64,000 nt of DNA from Mogibacterium sp. (GCA_017433975.1 JAFRGD010000031.1:124001-188000); one strand, 5' to 3'; numbered from the stretch's first letter, positions 9,782 through 18,855 are shown. Notes: a model not told the origin generated them from the sequence alone. Made by a program: numbers and translations.

Positions 9782-11691
9782 AGAACATCATCATCGGCAC
9801 GGCGGGTCACGTCGACCACGGCAAGACCCAGCTGATCAAGGCGCTTTCCGGCATCGACACGGACCGCCTCGAGGAGGAAAAGAAGCGCGGCATCACGATC
9901 GAACTTGGCTTCGCACACATCCCGAACGACGCCGGGTACAACATCGGCGTGATCGACGTTCCGGGCCACGAGAAGTTCATCAAGAACATGCTCGCGGGCA
10001 TCGGCGGAATCGACTTCGTATTGTTCGTCGTGGCGGCGGACGAGGGTATCATGCCGCAGACCCGGGAGCACTTCGAGATCCTCCGGGCGCTCGGGATCGA
10101 CGACGGCCTGATCGCCGTGACCAAGATCGACATGGTGGACGAGGAGTGGCTCGAGATGCTGCTCGAAGACGTGCAGGACTATTTCAGAGGCTCGTTCCTC
10201 GAGGGCAAGCCGATGATCCCGGTGTCATCCAAGACCGGCGAGAACATCGACGTCCTCAAGGAGGAGATCATCAAGAAGTGCGACCGCAAGGAGAAGCGCA
10301 TCGCCGACCCGGCCATGTTCCGGCTGCCGGTGGACCGCGTGTTCACGATGTCCGGCTTCGGGACGGTGGTCACGGGGACGCTGGTCGACGGGACGTGCCG
10401 CGTGAACCAGGAGGTCCGGATCGAGCCGCAGGGGACCGTGGCAAAGATCCGCGGGCTGCAGACCTACGGGAACGACGTGAGCGAGGCCTTCGCGGGCCAG
10501 CGGACGGCGGTCAACCTCGGCGGGATCAAGAAGGACGCCGTCGACCGCGGCGACGTGCTCGCGGTTTCCGGCGCGGTGACCGTGACCAATATGATCGACG
10601 TCCGGCTCGACGTGTTCGCGTCGGCGGACCGGACGGTGCTGAACAACAGCCGCGTGCACCTCTATCAGGGGAGCAAGGAGGCCCTTTGCAAGGTGATCCT
10701 GCTCGACCGGGAGGCGCTCGGCGCAGGGGAGAGCTGCTACGCGCAGCTCCGGCTGGAGGAGCCGATGGCGCTGCGGCGCGGCGACCGGTTCATCATCCGC
10801 TTTTACTCGCCGATCATCACGATCGGCGGCGGCGTGGTGCTGGACACCCTCCCGGCAAAACATAAGCGGAACCGGCCGGAGGTGCTGGAGGGCCTCGACG
10901 TGCTCGCGGGGGACGACGTACGGGCGGCGGTCCGACTCAAGGCGGGCGGACGCGACCTGTATGATGCGGCCGGCCTGATCTCCGTCCTGGGACTGATTCC
11001 GGCGGAGGGAGAGCGGCTGCTCGAAGCGATGGTTGCGGACGGCGAGGTCGTGCTGCTGGCGGATGGAACCGTGCTCGGCAGGGAGCGGATCGACGAGATG
11101 TGCGAGGCCGCGCTCGGGCTCATCCGGCAGTACCACAACGAGAAACCGCTCGCGGACGGCGTTCCAAAGCAGGAACTGCTGAACCGCATGCAGAGCGCGC
11201 TTTACATCGAGGACGGCCGGGTCATCAACGCGGTGATCGCGTACATGATCGGCTCCGGCATCGTGCGGGACGCTGGCAAGGCCGTCGCGCTGACGGACTT
11301 CCGCATCGAATACACGCCGGCGCAGCTGGCGCTCAAGGACCGCATCGCGGAGCTGTACCGCAAGGCCGGGATCGAGATGCTCCGGAACGACGAGATTTAC
11401 GCGCTGGACCGCGACCGCAACGCCGTGAGCGCGATTCTCACGGACCTGACTGGCGAAGGGGTCATCGTCAAGGTCGACCCTTCGTACTACATTTCCAAAG
11501 AAGGCTGGGACCGCGTCATGGACGCGGTGATGCGGATCGGTGCCCGCGGACCGTTTACGCTGGCGGAGTACCGGGACGAGCTCGGGACGTCGCGCAAATA
11601 CGCGGAGGTCTTTCTCGCCGCGCTGGACCGGATGAATGTGACGGTCTTCGGCGGGGACACCCGGACGGTGCCGGCGGCGCTGAAACGATAG
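9778..11691 (+). CDS. selB: Selenocysteine-specific elongation factor SelB
   Basis: 637 residues, the usual SelB length. The N-terminal EF-Tu-like GTPase has GHVDHGKT (residues 10-17), DVPGHEK and TKID. Translation-factor beta-barrel domains follow ([17 protein letters not shown]). The C-terminal third resembles the winged-helix array that binds the SECIS hairpin (for example [23 protein letters not shown]). It delivers Sec-tRNA to UGA codons followed by a SECIS element. Translation is coupled to selA by a four-base overlap. The plausible client in this window is ntpK at 45270. Confidence 0.96.
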   Translation: MKNIIIGTAGHVDHGKTQLIKALSGIDTDRLEEEKKRGITIELGFAHIPNDAGYNIGVIDVPGHEKFIKNMLAGIGGIDFVLFVVAADEGIMPQTREHFEILRALGIDDGLIAVTKIDMVDEEWLEMLLEDVQDYFRGSFLEGKPMIPVSSKTGENIDVLKEEIIKKCDRKEKRIADPAMFRLPVDRVFTMSGFGTVVTGTLVDGTCRVNQEVRIEPQGTVAKIRGLQTYGNDVSEAFAGQRTAVNLGGIKKDAVDRGDVLAVSGAVTVTNMIDVRLDVFASADRTVLNNSRVHLYQGSKEALCKVILLDREALGAGESCYAQLRLEEPMALRRGDRFIIRFYSPIITIGGGVVLDTLPAKHKRNRPEVLEGLDVLAGDDVRAAVRLKAGGRDLYDAAGLISVLGLIPAEGERLLEAMVADGEVVLLADGTVLGRERIDEMCEAALGLIRQYHNEKPLADGVPKQELLNRMQSALYIEDGRVINAVIAYMIGSGIVRDAGKAVALTDFRIEYTPAQLALKDRIAELYRKAGIEMLRNDEIYALDRDRNAVSAILTDLTGEGVIVKVDPSYYISKEGWDRVMDAVMRIGARGPFTLAEYRDELGTSRKYAEVFLAALDRMNVTVFGGDTRTVPAALKR

Positions 11692-11708
11692 ACAGAGAGG
11701 ACGGATGG

Positions 11709-12323
11709 ATGGACGAGAGAAGGGGACGGAACGGGGCCGGCAAGGCCTGCAGCGCAGGGCGGCGCGCCTGGTTGATACTAGCAGCCGTAGTTTTCCTGTT
11801 GGCCGGCTGCAGCAGGAACGTCGCGCCAAAGGATCAGGTGGCGCGCGAACTCGACGCGATCAAGAGCGACGCTTCGCAGGAGATGTTCGCCGACGTGCTG
11901 ATTGGTGACGCGGACCTCCCGGCGGAGTATCAGGGGCGCTACGACGAGCTCGTCGGGCGGATCCTGGACTTTGACTATGCGATCAAGAGCCAGACCGTGG
12001 ACAAGGATGCCGGGACCGCAACGGTCGTCGTGACGATTACGACGTACGACTTCGGTAAGGCCTACACCGACACCTACGATCAGGTGATCAAGGACGCAGC
12101 CGAGCAGAAGATCGACGAGGAGACGGATATCGACAAATACGTTTTCGACATGATGTTCGACAAGATGCTCGGCCTCGAAGAGAAAAAATACACCGTCGAC
12201 GTCGAGGTGCACTGCACCCGGAACGAAGACGGTGACTGGGTAACGGATATTTACAGTAACGAAGACCTGCTGGATGCGATGACCGGCGGCATGCGCGGCG
12301 CGATCCGCGCCATCACCGGCTGA
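11709..12323 (+). CDS. Putative lipoprotein of unknown function
   Basis: 204 residues. The N-terminus is basic (MDERRGRNGAGKACSAGRR), then hydrophobic, then has a lipobox (LLAGC, Cys near residue 36), so it is exported and lipid-anchored. The mature part is acidic and looks like a small secreted alpha/beta domain resembling uncharacterised Firmicute lipoproteins (VDKDAGTATVVVTITTYDFGKAYTDTY). It starts 17 bases after selB with AGAGAGG upstream, so it may belong to the sel transcript. I see no sign that its function relates to selenium. It ends two bases before the convergent pepT. Confidence 0.75.
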   Translation: MDERRGRNGAGKACSAGRRAWLILAAVVFLLAGCSRNVAPKDQVARELDAIKSDASQEMFADVLIGDADLPAEYQGRYDELVGRILDFDYAIKSQTVDKDAGTATVVVTITTYDFGKAYTDTYDQVIKDAAEQKIDEETDIDKYVFDMMFDKMLGLEEKKYTVDVEVHCTRNEDGDWVTDIYSNEDLLDAMTGGMRGAIRAITG

Positions 12324-12325
12324 GC

Positions 12326-13531
12326 TTACAGGTAAGCGCGGACGATGGCGAGCAGGATGTCGACGACGGTGTCCATCCCTTCCACGGTGATGTGCTCATA
12401 CGGACCGTGGAACGCGTGACCGCCCGTCCCGAGGTTCGGACACGGGAGCCCCTTGTAACTCAGGAGGCTGCCGTCGGTGCCGCCGCGGACCGGCTTGATG
12501 ATCGGCGTAATGGAGAGGCCAGCCATGGCCTCTTTTGCTTTGTCCAGAACGATCGGGTTCTGGGCGATGATGTCCGCCATGTTGCGGTACTGGAGGCGGA
12601 TGTCGATGGAAGCCGTCCCTTCGCCGTACTTGCGGTTGATGACCTCCACCATGTCGCGCATGAACCCCTGACGGCGCTCGAACGTCTTGCGGTCGTGGTC
12701 GCGGATGATGTAGGTGAGCATGGCGGAATCCGGCGTTCCGTCCGTGGCGACGAGATGATAGAAGCCCTGCCGGCCGTCGGTGCGCTCCGGGCGCTCGTCC
12801 ATCGGAATGAGAGTGTCGTACTCCATTGCGACGCGCGCTGCGTTGACCATGACGTCTTTGGCGTCGCCCGGGTGCACGTCGACGCCGGTGAAGCGGACGA
12901 GGGCAGCGGCGGCGTTGAAGGTCTCGTAGTCGAGTTCTCCTTCGAAGTCCCCGTCGACGGTATATGCGTATTTGGCGCCGAAGGCCGCGAAGTCGAACTT
13001 TGCCGTGCCGCGGCCGATCTCTTCGTCCGGTGTGAAGGCGATGGAAATCGGTCCGTGCGGGCCGGTGAGCCGCTCCACCATGGTCATGATTTCCGCGATG
13101 CCGGCTTTGTCGTCCGCGCCGAGGATCGTCGTCCCGTCGCTTGTGATCAGCGTCCGGCCCTTGAAATTACGGAGATGAGGGAACATCTCCGGAGAGAGGA
13201 CCCGCCCGCTTTCGCCGAGCGGGAGCGGGCCGCCGTCGTAATCCGGCGTCACGATCGGGGAGACCGGGTGGTCGCAGTGGCGCGCGACGGTATCCATGTG
13301 GGCGATGAAGCCGATCGGCGTGACGTCCTCGCACCCCGGCGTCGCCGGGATACGGCCATAGACATAGCAGTATTCGCTGACGAAGGCGTTCGTAACACCC
13401 AGCGTCTGGAGCTCGCGGGCGAGGACGCGCGCGAGGTCGAACTGGCACGCGCTCGACGGGCTGCTGTCGCTATTCTCGTCGCTCGGCGTCATGTAGGTAA
13501 CATATTTCAGAAGTCTCTCATGGGCTTTCAT
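12326..13531 (-). CDS. pepT: Peptidase T (tripeptide aminopeptidase)
   Basis: M20 family zinc aminopeptidase that releases the N-terminal residue from tripeptides in the cytoplasm. 401 residues from the ATG at 13531, close to the 408 of E. coli PepT. Visible metal and catalytic motifs: GFIAHMDTV (His/Asp), ILGADDKAG (bridging Asp), FTPDEEIGRG (catalytic Glu and metal Glu), YTVDG and GGTDGS near the end. Longer starts exist, but the upstream codons cover a short tandem repeat and an extended -10 promoter (13607-13612). A start further upstream would leave almost no leader. Confidence 0.93.
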   Translation of the reverse strand: MKAHERLLKYVTYMTPSDENSDSSPSSACQFDLARVLARELQTLGVTNAFVSEYCYVYGRIPATPGCEDVTPIGFIAHMDTVARHCDHPVSPIVTPDYDGGPLPLGESGRVLSPEMFPHLRNFKGRTLITSDGTTILGADDKAGIAEIMTMVERLTGPHGPISIAFTPDEEIGRGTAKFDFAAFGAKYAYTVDGDFEGELDYETFNAAAALVRFTGVDVHPGDAKDVMVNAARVAMEYDTLIPMDERPERTDGRQGFYHLVATDGTPDSAMLTYIIRDHDRKTFERRQGFMRDMVEVINRKYGEGTASIDIRLQYRNMADIIAQNPIVLDKAKEAMAGLSITPIIKPVRGGTDGSLLSYKGLPCPNLGTGGHAFHGPYEHITVEGMDTVVDILLAIVRAYL

Positions 13532-13606
13532 TTGTGTCGGGGTCCTTTCGTGTGTGTCCGGGGTCCTTTTGTGTCGGTGGACATCTGATTTCATCAATTC
13601 TTCTTG

Positions 13607-13615
13607 ATTATAGCA
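13607..13615 (-). promoter_or_regulatory. Extended -10 promoter of pepT
   Basis: On the reverse strand TGC followed by TATAAT (13612 down to 13607). No good -35. The transcript would start near 13600, giving a leader of about 70 bases. The leader contains a tandem repeat with two copies of AAAGGACCCCG about 21 bases apart (13531-13580), so two Shine-Dalgarno-like AAAGGA segments precede the ATG. Confidence 0.5.
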
Positions 13616-13693
13616 CATGTTTTTGGTAAAATCAGTTGTACACTTCTGATCAGTGGCAAACAAAATTGTATTTTTTCAGAAAGGTTCACATAT

Positions 13694-14104
13694 ATGAGCA
13701 AGGGAAAACAGAGACCTCCTCAATACATCAGACAGTCCAAGGGCTACCAGCAGAACATGTATAAGAAACAGCTCAAGGACAAAGACATCGAGATGCCAAA
13801 ACAGATCGATACGGACAAACTGATCAAGGTCAACCGGATCCTCGGCATCGGCATGATCATCCTGACGATCGTCCTGCTCTTCTGGAAGGGCTGGAAATGG
13901 GCGCTCGTCCTGGTCCTGATCGGCTTGCTGTACGTCGGAGGATTCTTCCTTTACATGCAGAACTACACCAAGAAATTCATCAAGACGTACAAAGCCATGG
14001 GCATCCCAAAGGACATGTACATCAAACAGCTCCGCAAGAGCGGCACGGACGTCAAGCAAATCGAGCGGATGTCCAAGCTCTGGGATAAGGTCAAGGAGGA
14101 CTGA
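13694..14104 (+). CDS. Small membrane protein of unknown function
   Basis: 136 residues. The N-terminus is very basic and polar (MSKGKQRPPQYIRQSKGYQQNMYKKQLK). Two closely spaced membrane helices at about 51-66 and 70-86 follow (IGMIILTIVLLFW; WALVLVLIGLLYVGGFFLYM). The C-terminal cytoplasmic tail is basic (MGIPKDMYIKQLRKSGTDVKQIERMSKLWDKVKED). I do not recognise the family. The ATG at 13694 has GAAAGG upstream; a longer reading frame covers the pepT promoter and is unlikely. The next gene begins 38 bases later and may be cotranscribed. Confidence 0.7.
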   Translation: MSKGKQRPPQYIRQSKGYQQNMYKKQLKDKDIEMPKQIDTDKLIKVNRILGIGMIILTIVLLFWKGWKWALVLVLIGLLYVGGFFLYMQNYTKKFIKTYKAMGIPKDMYIKQLRKSGTDVKQIERMSKLWDKVKED

Positions 14105-14142
14105 TCCCGGACGGAGCATTTCACAGCCGGACAGGAGAACGT

Positions 14143-14811
14143 ATGGAACAGAAAGAACTTCTGGAAGTCCTCGCCAAGGTCGCCGGCGGCATCGCGCAGA
14201 CGATGGGAAAGGACACCGAGGTCGCGGTCCACGACCTCAAACGACGTGAGATGTATTCCATCGCAAACGGTCACGTCACGGATCGGAAACCGGGGGCGAT
14301 CATCCCCGAAGCGGTTTACGAGATGATCATGGGACTGGCGGACGAGAACGACTATATGACCGGATACAGCGGCGTTTCTTCCAAGGGAAAGAATCTCCGC
14401 TGTTCTCATATTATTCTCCGCGACGACGCGGGGGAACCGGCCGCGATGATGTGCATCAACCAGGACACCAGCAAACTGGAAGACTTCCGCAACTTCATTA
14501 ACTCCATGATCGAAGTCAAGGACCCTAACGCCGGCGGGACGAACCGCGATGAGTCGATCACGGCCGCCGCCCAAAAGACGATCGTGAATACGTTGTGGAA
14601 GATGAACGACACGGACCGCGATTCCAAGGAAGGCAAGATTCTCATCATCAAGGAGCTCCGGCGCCAGGGCGTCTTCGACGTCAAGGCGATGACGCCGTAT
14701 ATCTGCCAGTCGCTGCAGATTTCGCAGACGACGCTGTATAATTATCTGCGGGAGATCAGGAATGAAGAGGCCAGCCTCGCGGGGCAGCGGCGGAACAAGA
14801 GCGAAGACTGA
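14143..14811 (+). CDS. YheO-like PAS/helix-turn-helix transcriptional regulator
   Basis: 222 residues. The N-terminal two thirds match the YheO-like PAS domain (VAVHDLKRREMYSIANGHVTDRKPGA, then GKNLRCSHIILRDDAGEPAAMMCINQD). The C-terminal 60 residues match the HTH_22 domain that follows it in this family (GKILIIKELRRQGVFDVKAMTPYICQSLQISQTTLYNYLREIR). Relatives include the E. coli D-arginine utilisation regulator DauR. The ligand here is unknown and no obvious target operon adjoins it. AGGAG lies eight bases before the ATG. Confidence 0.85.
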   Translation: MEQKELLEVLAKVAGGIAQTMGKDTEVAVHDLKRREMYSIANGHVTDRKPGAIIPEAVYEMIMGLADENDYMTGYSGVSSKGKNLRCSHIILRDDAGEPAAMMCINQDTSKLEDFRNFINSMIEVKDPNAGGTNRDESITAAAQKTIVNTLWKMNDTDRDSKEGKILIIKELRRQGVFDVKAMTPYICQSLQISQTTLYNYLREIRNEEASLAGQRRNKSED

Positions 14812-14913
14812 CAAGAACGACGACTGACGCATAATTCGGACGGGTTTCACCTTGACGATAACAACGCGAAAGAGTATAATGAGCGTGCGCTTTTCGAGAA
14901 GTGCGCGCGTTGC

Positions 14914-14987
14914 GCGGGTGTAGTTTAGTGGCAAAATATGAGCTTCCCAAGCTTAGGTTGAGGGTTCGATTCCCTTCACCCGCTCCA
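14914..14987 (+). tRNA. tRNA-Gly (anticodon CCC)
   Basis: 74 bases with encoded CCA. Acceptor stem GCGGGTG/CACCCGC. The anticodon stem TGAGC/GCTTA encloses loop TTCCCAA, so the anticodon is CCC. T arm GAGGG TTCGATT CCCTT. A rho-independent terminator follows within ten bases, so this is a single-gene unit. Confidence 0.93.
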
Positions 14988-14993
14988 ACACAG

Positions 14994-15021
14994 CCCGGCT
15001 CCGGACGGAGCCGGGTTTTTT
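14994..15021 (+). terminator. Terminator after tRNA-Gly
   Basis: Perfect nine-base stem CCCGGCTCC / GGAGCCGGG with loop GGAC, followed by six T. Confidence 0.9.
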
Positions 15022-15133
15022 CGTGCGCGGGACTCTACGTTGCGTAGGTGGCGGCCGCAGCGGCGCCATAGTAGACTTTCTACAGAGAATGGACTGGCAG
15101 CAGGGATCGGACCTGCGTTGGAAGGAGGAGCGC

Positions 15134-15820
15134 ATGTGTACAAGTATCGTCGTCAATAAGAAAAAAACCATCGTCGGGTGGAACCTGGACTTGCTGGACA
15201 TGGACTGCCGGGTGCGGCCGGCGGCGGAGGGCGTCTACATCGAAGTGAATGACGCGACGGAGGGCTGGATGCCGCTCTTCGGCGCGAACGCCCGGGGCGA
15301 CTTCGTCGGCATGCCGACGTGCTGGCCACACGACCCGCGGAGCAATCCGGCAGGGGACGGGGAGAACGTCATCCTGCTGGACATCGACCTGCTCCTGCAG
15401 AAAAAGACGCTGCAGGAGGTCCGCGGAATCGCGGAGCAGCGGTCGGTGTACAGTGTCCCCGGCCTGACGTTCATGGCGGCGCTCTCGGACGCGGACGGTA
15501 ACGTGCTGCACATCGTTCCGGGGCAGGGCGTCCTCTACTATGAAAAACCGCCGTACCGGATCTTGACCAACTTTTCCCCGTTCAAGCAGGACGCGGCGGT
15601 GCACCCGTGGATGGGGTGGGACAGGTATCATGCGGCGGAGACCATGCTGTCGAAGGCGGCAGACGATTTTGATGTGGCGGATTGCTTTGCGGTGCTGCGG
15701 GCAGTGGCGCAGGAGGTCTGCCCGACGGTCGTGTCGATGGTGTTCGACGTGCAGGAGCGGACGGTCTATTGGTGCGAAAAGCGGTGCTGGGACGACGTCC
15801 GGACGGCCGTGCTCGGTTGA
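15134..15820 (+). CDS. Ntn-hydrolase-like protein, linear amide C-N hydrolase type
   Basis: 228 residues. The protein begins Met-Cys-Thr-Ser, so after Met removal the N-terminal Cys would be the nucleophile, as in choloylglycine hydrolase and penicillin V acylase-like enzymes. GWNLDL fits the family block that normally reads G.N.D. Also visible are FGANARGDFVGMP and TNFSPF (the usual Asn near TNHF). It is shorter than bile salt hydrolases (about 320), so it belongs to a short subgroup and the substrate is unknown. AAGGAGGAG precedes the ATG. A longer start is possible but would destroy the N-terminal Cys logic. Confidence 0.75.
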   Translation: MCTSIVVNKKKTIVGWNLDLLDMDCRVRPAAEGVYIEVNDATEGWMPLFGANARGDFVGMPTCWPHDPRSNPAGDGENVILLDIDLLLQKKTLQEVRGIAEQRSVYSVPGLTFMAALSDADGNVLHIVPGQGVLYYEKPPYRILTNFSPFKQDAAVHPWMGWDRYHAAETMLSKAADDFDVADCFAVLRAVAQEVCPTVVSMVFDVQERTVYWCEKRCWDDVRTAVLG

Positions 15821-15852
15821 AGCGGATTGTGGTTCAGACCGTTACATTCGGA

Positions 15853-15883
15853 TAAAAAACGACCCGCTCTGCTGGAGCGGGTC
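15853..15883 (-). terminator. Terminator of the SDR-cupin unit
   Basis: Stem GACCCGCTC (15861-15869) and GAGCGGGTC (15875-15883). On the reverse strand the hairpin is followed by GTTTTTT. On the forward strand the following bases are only TGTTGGTTT, so it also gives weak termination for the gene ending at 15820. Confidence 0.8.
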
Positions 15884-15920
15884 TGTTGGTTTGAAATGGC
15901 TGTGCCGGCCGAAGGAACGG

Positions 15921-16451
15921 CTATTCGTAGACCGGTTCGGACGTGAGGCGCCGGAGCAGGTCCAGGTGTTCCGGCGCGACGAACGGCGCGAGGGCTTCGT
16001 AAGTCCCCGCGGTGAAGTCGCTGTCCTGGTAGGCCGGCGCCATAGATGTGGACATCAGCGTATACGGGCCGGACTCCGCCATCGCGCAGCCCTGCCAGGT
16101 GCCGCGCGGGACGTGGAGCTGCGGCAGGTCGCCGCGCGCGAGGTCCTGCCCGAGGCGCCGGACTTCGCTGGTCCCGTCCGGGTGGACCAGCAGCAGTTCG
16201 ACCGCCGGCCCGGCATGGTGGTACCAGACCTCGTCCGAGACGAGCCGGTGCATGCAGGAGAAGCTGGTCGGCGTGACCAGGTAGTGGATCGTGCTGCAGA
16301 CCGGCCGGTCCGTCGGCCGGCCGGCGAGCGTATCAGCGGCGAGCAGCTCGTCCGATACGTACGGCTGCGCCCACATGCCGCCCTCGCCGACGAGCGGCTT
16401 CAGGTTCAGAATTTGAATGACCTGTTCCAGCGGGATCATGTCTTCGTACAT
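15921..16451 (-). CDS. DUF985-type cupin protein
   Basis: 176 residues of the Cupin_5 (DUF985) family: CSTIHYLVTPTSFSCMHRLVSDEVWYHHAGPAVELLLVHPDG, then DLPQLHVPRGTWQGC. The His and Glu/Asp positions of the barrel are present (HRL..DEVWYHH). Biochemical function of the family is not established; some members are proposed epimerase-like cupins. It begins 17 bases after the SDR gene and is probably cotranscribed with it. Confidence 0.85.
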   Translation of the reverse strand: MYEDMIPLEQVIQILNLKPLVGEGGMWAQPYVSDELLAADTLAGRPTDRPVCSTIHYLVTPTSFSCMHRLVSDEVWYHHAGPAVELLLVHPDGTSEVRRLGQDLARGDLPQLHVPRGTWQGCAMAESGPYTLMSTSMAPAYQDSDFTAGTYEALAPFVAPEHLDLLRRLTSEPVYE

Positions 16452-16468
16452 CGTGCACCTCCCGGAAT

Positions 16469-17326
16469 TTACAGTTCATTGAAGAATGCCGGCGCGAGCA
16501 ATACGCCGCAGTCCACCGTGAGCACCTGCCCCGTGACCGCGCTCGCGAGGTCACTCGCGAGGAAGAGGCAGGTCTTGCCGATCTCCTCGGCCTGGACGAG
16601 TTTGTGCAGCGGGCTCCGCTCGCGATAACTGTCCGTCCAACCCGGGATGAATTCGTCCTGGCCTTCTTTATAAATCAGTCCTGGAGCCACGCAGTTGACC
16701 CGCACCGTCGGCCCGAAGGACTGGGCCATGGACCGCGTCAGCATCTCGACGGCGGCCTTGGACGCGCCGTAGTGCGCGAGCATGCGCGCCGGATTGGTCG
16801 CGTTGATGGAGGATATATTGACGATCGCCCCGTCGCGGATCAGCGGACGGATCGCCTTGGACAGGAAGAAGACGCCCTTAGTGTTGGTGTCCAGCATCGC
16901 GTCCCAGTCGTCCGGCTCGATCTGGTCGATGGCCTTGGCCGGGTAGATGCCGGCGTTGTTGACGAGGCAGTCGATGCGCGGGCCGCCGGACGGCTCCGCG
17001 CTGAGGTCTTCGGTAATCTCGTCCGGGTCCTCGGTGAGGCCTTCAATCGCCGCGCGGGAATCCGCGTCGAGGTCCGCTGTGAGTGCCTCGACGAACGTCT
17101 GGATGGACGCCATGTCGCTCTGATCGAGCCGGTAAAACCGCAGATTGCGGTCCGGGTATTTCGCGCGGAGTTCGTCCGCCGCGCTGCCGGAGCGGTTGTA
17201 CGTCAGGATGACGTTCGCGCCGCTCTCGATGAAGACTTCCGCGATGGCCCGTCCCGCACCGCTCAGCGCGCCGGTCACGATGACGTTTCTGCCCGTGAAG
17301 TCGAGTTTTTCCGCATATGGATTCAT
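16469..17326 (-). CDS. Short-chain dehydrogenase/reductase
   Basis: 285 residues, NAD(P)-dependent oxidoreductase of the classical SDR type. Cofactor motif TGALSGAGRAIAE near residue 17, NNAG block (CLVNNAGIYPAKAI), catalytic Ser in NISSINA, YGASK with the Tyr and Lys, and a typical C-terminus (LTVDCG). A charged insert of about 30 residues (DADSRAAIEGLTEDPDEITEDLSAEPSGG) sits before the NNAG strand and is unusual. The ATG at 17326 has AGAGGTG upstream. Substrate unknown. Confidence 0.88.
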   Translation of the reverse strand: MNPYAEKLDFTGRNVIVTGALSGAGRAIAEVFIESGANVILTYNRSGSAADELRAKYPDRNLRFYRLDQSDMASIQTFVEALTADLDADSRAAIEGLTEDPDEITEDLSAEPSGGPRIDCLVNNAGIYPAKAIDQIEPDDWDAMLDTNTKGVFFLSKAIRPLIRDGAIVNISSINATNPARMLAHYGASKAAVEMLTRSMAQSFGPTVRVNCVAPGLIYKEGQDEFIPGWTDSYRERSPLHKLVQAEEIGKTCLFLASDLASAVTGQVLTVDCGVLLAPAFFNEL

Positions 17327-17366
17327 ATCGCACCTCTGTTTTTTTCTGTGCTGATTTATCACATCT

Positions 17367-17395
17367 ATTATATCCGCTGCGGCGCCGGAATACAA
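17367..17395 (-). promoter_or_regulatory. Promoter of SDR-cupin unit
   Basis: On the reverse strand TTGTAT (17395-17390), 17 bases, TATAAT (17372-17367). It is divergent from the MATE promoter 30 bases away. Confidence 0.6.
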
Positions 17396-17423
17396 TCCTG
17401 CGGGGCCCGGGCGACAATCCGTG

Positions 17424-17452
17424 TTGTAGTTGACCGGGCAATCAAGTATAAT
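17424..17452 (+). promoter_or_regulatory. Promoter of MATE gene, giving a nearly leaderless transcript
   Basis: TTGTAG (17424-17429), 17 bases, perfect TATAAT (17447-17452). The expected start point falls at or next to the ATG at 17461, and there is no ribosome site before that ATG. Confidence 0.5.
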
Positions 17453-17460
17453 TTATTCAG

Positions 17461-18855
17461 ATGAAACTCGGAAAAAGAGAAAATCTGAATATGACGGAGG
17501 GGAACATCGCGCGGCTTCTGATCGCGTTCGCGATTCCTCTCCTGCTCGGGAACGCCTTCCAGCAGTTGTACAACATGGTCGACACGTGGGTGGTGGGAAA
17601 CTTCGTGAGCAACGAAGCCTTTTCGGCGGTCGGGACGGTCGGACCGATCATCAACACCCTGATCAGCCTGTTCATGGGCTTTTCCAGCGGCGCGGGCGTC
17701 GTCATCGCGCAGTATTACGGTGCCGGCAAGCGGGAAGAAGCCTCGCGGACGGTGCACACCGCGGTCGTGATGACGGCGATTTTTGCGGTGGTCCTGTCGA
17801 CGGCGGGCGTCCTGCTGCGGAATACGTTCCTGCACTTCATGCGGACGCCGGACAACGTCCTGCCGGAGGCGCGGACGTACCTCCTCATCTTCTTCTCCGG
17901 CGTCGGGAGCCTGATGTTTTACAACATCGGCGCGGCGACGCTGCAGGCGATCGGTGACTCGAAGCGGCCGTTTTATTTCCTCGCGACGGCGGCGACGCTC
18001 AACATCATCGGCGACCTGACCTTCGTCCTCAAGTTTCACATGGGGGTGGAGGGCGTCGCGCTCGCGACCATCCTGGCCATGCTGGTCTCAGCGGTTCTGG
18101 TCTTCCGGACGCTTTTCACGACCAACACGTGCGTGCGGATCCACCTCAGTAAACTGCGGATCGATCCGGTCCTGCTGAAACAGATCTTCCGCATGGGCAT
18201 CCCGGCGGCCGCGCAGATGGCGATCATCTCGTTCTCGAACGTGTTCGTGCAGGGGTATATCAACCAGTTCGGCGCGGACGTCATGTCGGGCTGGACGTCC
18301 TACGCGAAGATCGACGCGCTGGTCTTCCTGCCGATCCAGTCGATCGCGCTCGCGACGACGACCTTCGTCGGGCAGAACATCGGGAGCGGGCAGATCCCGC
18401 GCGCGAGAGACGGGGTCCGGACGGCGAGCCGGCTCTGCCTCGTGATCATCCTGGTGCTCGCGCTGCCGGTGATGGTCTTCGCGCCAAACCTGGTCGCGTT
18501 CTTCAACGCCAAACCGGAGGTCGTGATGTACGGGACGATGATCCTGCGCTGGATGACGCCGTTCTACCTGTTCGCGAGCTCGGCCAACATCCACAACGCG
18601 GGGCTCCGCGGCTCGGGCGACGCGAGGACGCCGATGATGGTGACGATCTTCTGCTACGTCATCTTCCGGCAGATCTACCTGTTTACGGTTTCGCACTTCA
18701 TTTCGAATACGTTGCTGCCGCTGGCGCTGAGCTACCCTGCGGGGTGGATCCTCTGCACGGCGATCATGGCGGTTTACTATAGGAAAGCCAACTTTGGACA
18801 CAAATCCGTCGCGGCCCGGGACCTGGAGTCGATGGATGACAGTTCGATGATGTGA
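17461..18855 (+). CDS. MATE family multidrug/Na+ antiporter
   Basis: 464 residues with twelve predicted membrane helices. The opening is typical of MATE efflux proteins: MTEGNIARLLIAFAIPLLLGNAFQQLYNMVDTWVVGNFV. The second half repeats the pattern (GIPAAAQMAIISFSNVFVQGYINQFGAD). It exports organic cations or metabolites in exchange for Na+ or H+. The ATG at 17461 has no Shine-Dalgarno site; the next Met (17491, MTEGNI) is the alternative start. The next gene starts 13 bases downstream, so both may be cotranscribed. Confidence 0.93.
   Translation: MKLGKRENLNMTEGNIARLLIAFAIPLLLGNAFQQLYNMVDTWVVGNFVSNEAFSAVGTVGPIINTLISLFMGFSSGAGVVIAQYYGAGKREEASRTVHTAVVMTAIFAVVLSTAGVLLRNTFLHFMRTPDNVLPEARTYLLIFFSGVGSLMFYNIGAATLQAIGDSKRPFYFLATAATLNIIGDLTFVLKFHMGVEGVALATILAMLVSAVLVFRTLFTTNTCVRIHLSKLRIDPVLLKQIFRMGIPAAAQMAIISFSNVFVQGYINQFGADVMSGWTSYAKIDALVFLPIQSIALATTTFVGQNIGSGQIPRARDGVRTASRLCLVIILVLALPVMVFAPNLVAFFNAKPEVVMYGTMILRWMTPFYLFASSANIHNAGLRGSGDARTPMMVTIFCYVIFRQIYLFTVSHFISNTLLPLALSYPAGWILCTAIMAVYYRKANFGHKSVAARDLESMDDSSMM

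Noticed and set aside
8285..11691. In-frame UGA selenoproteins in the sel unit or in the thioredoxin-like gene at 49908
   Set aside because: Reading frames are uninterrupted, and the redox motif at 49908 is encoded as CPFC with two cysteine codons.
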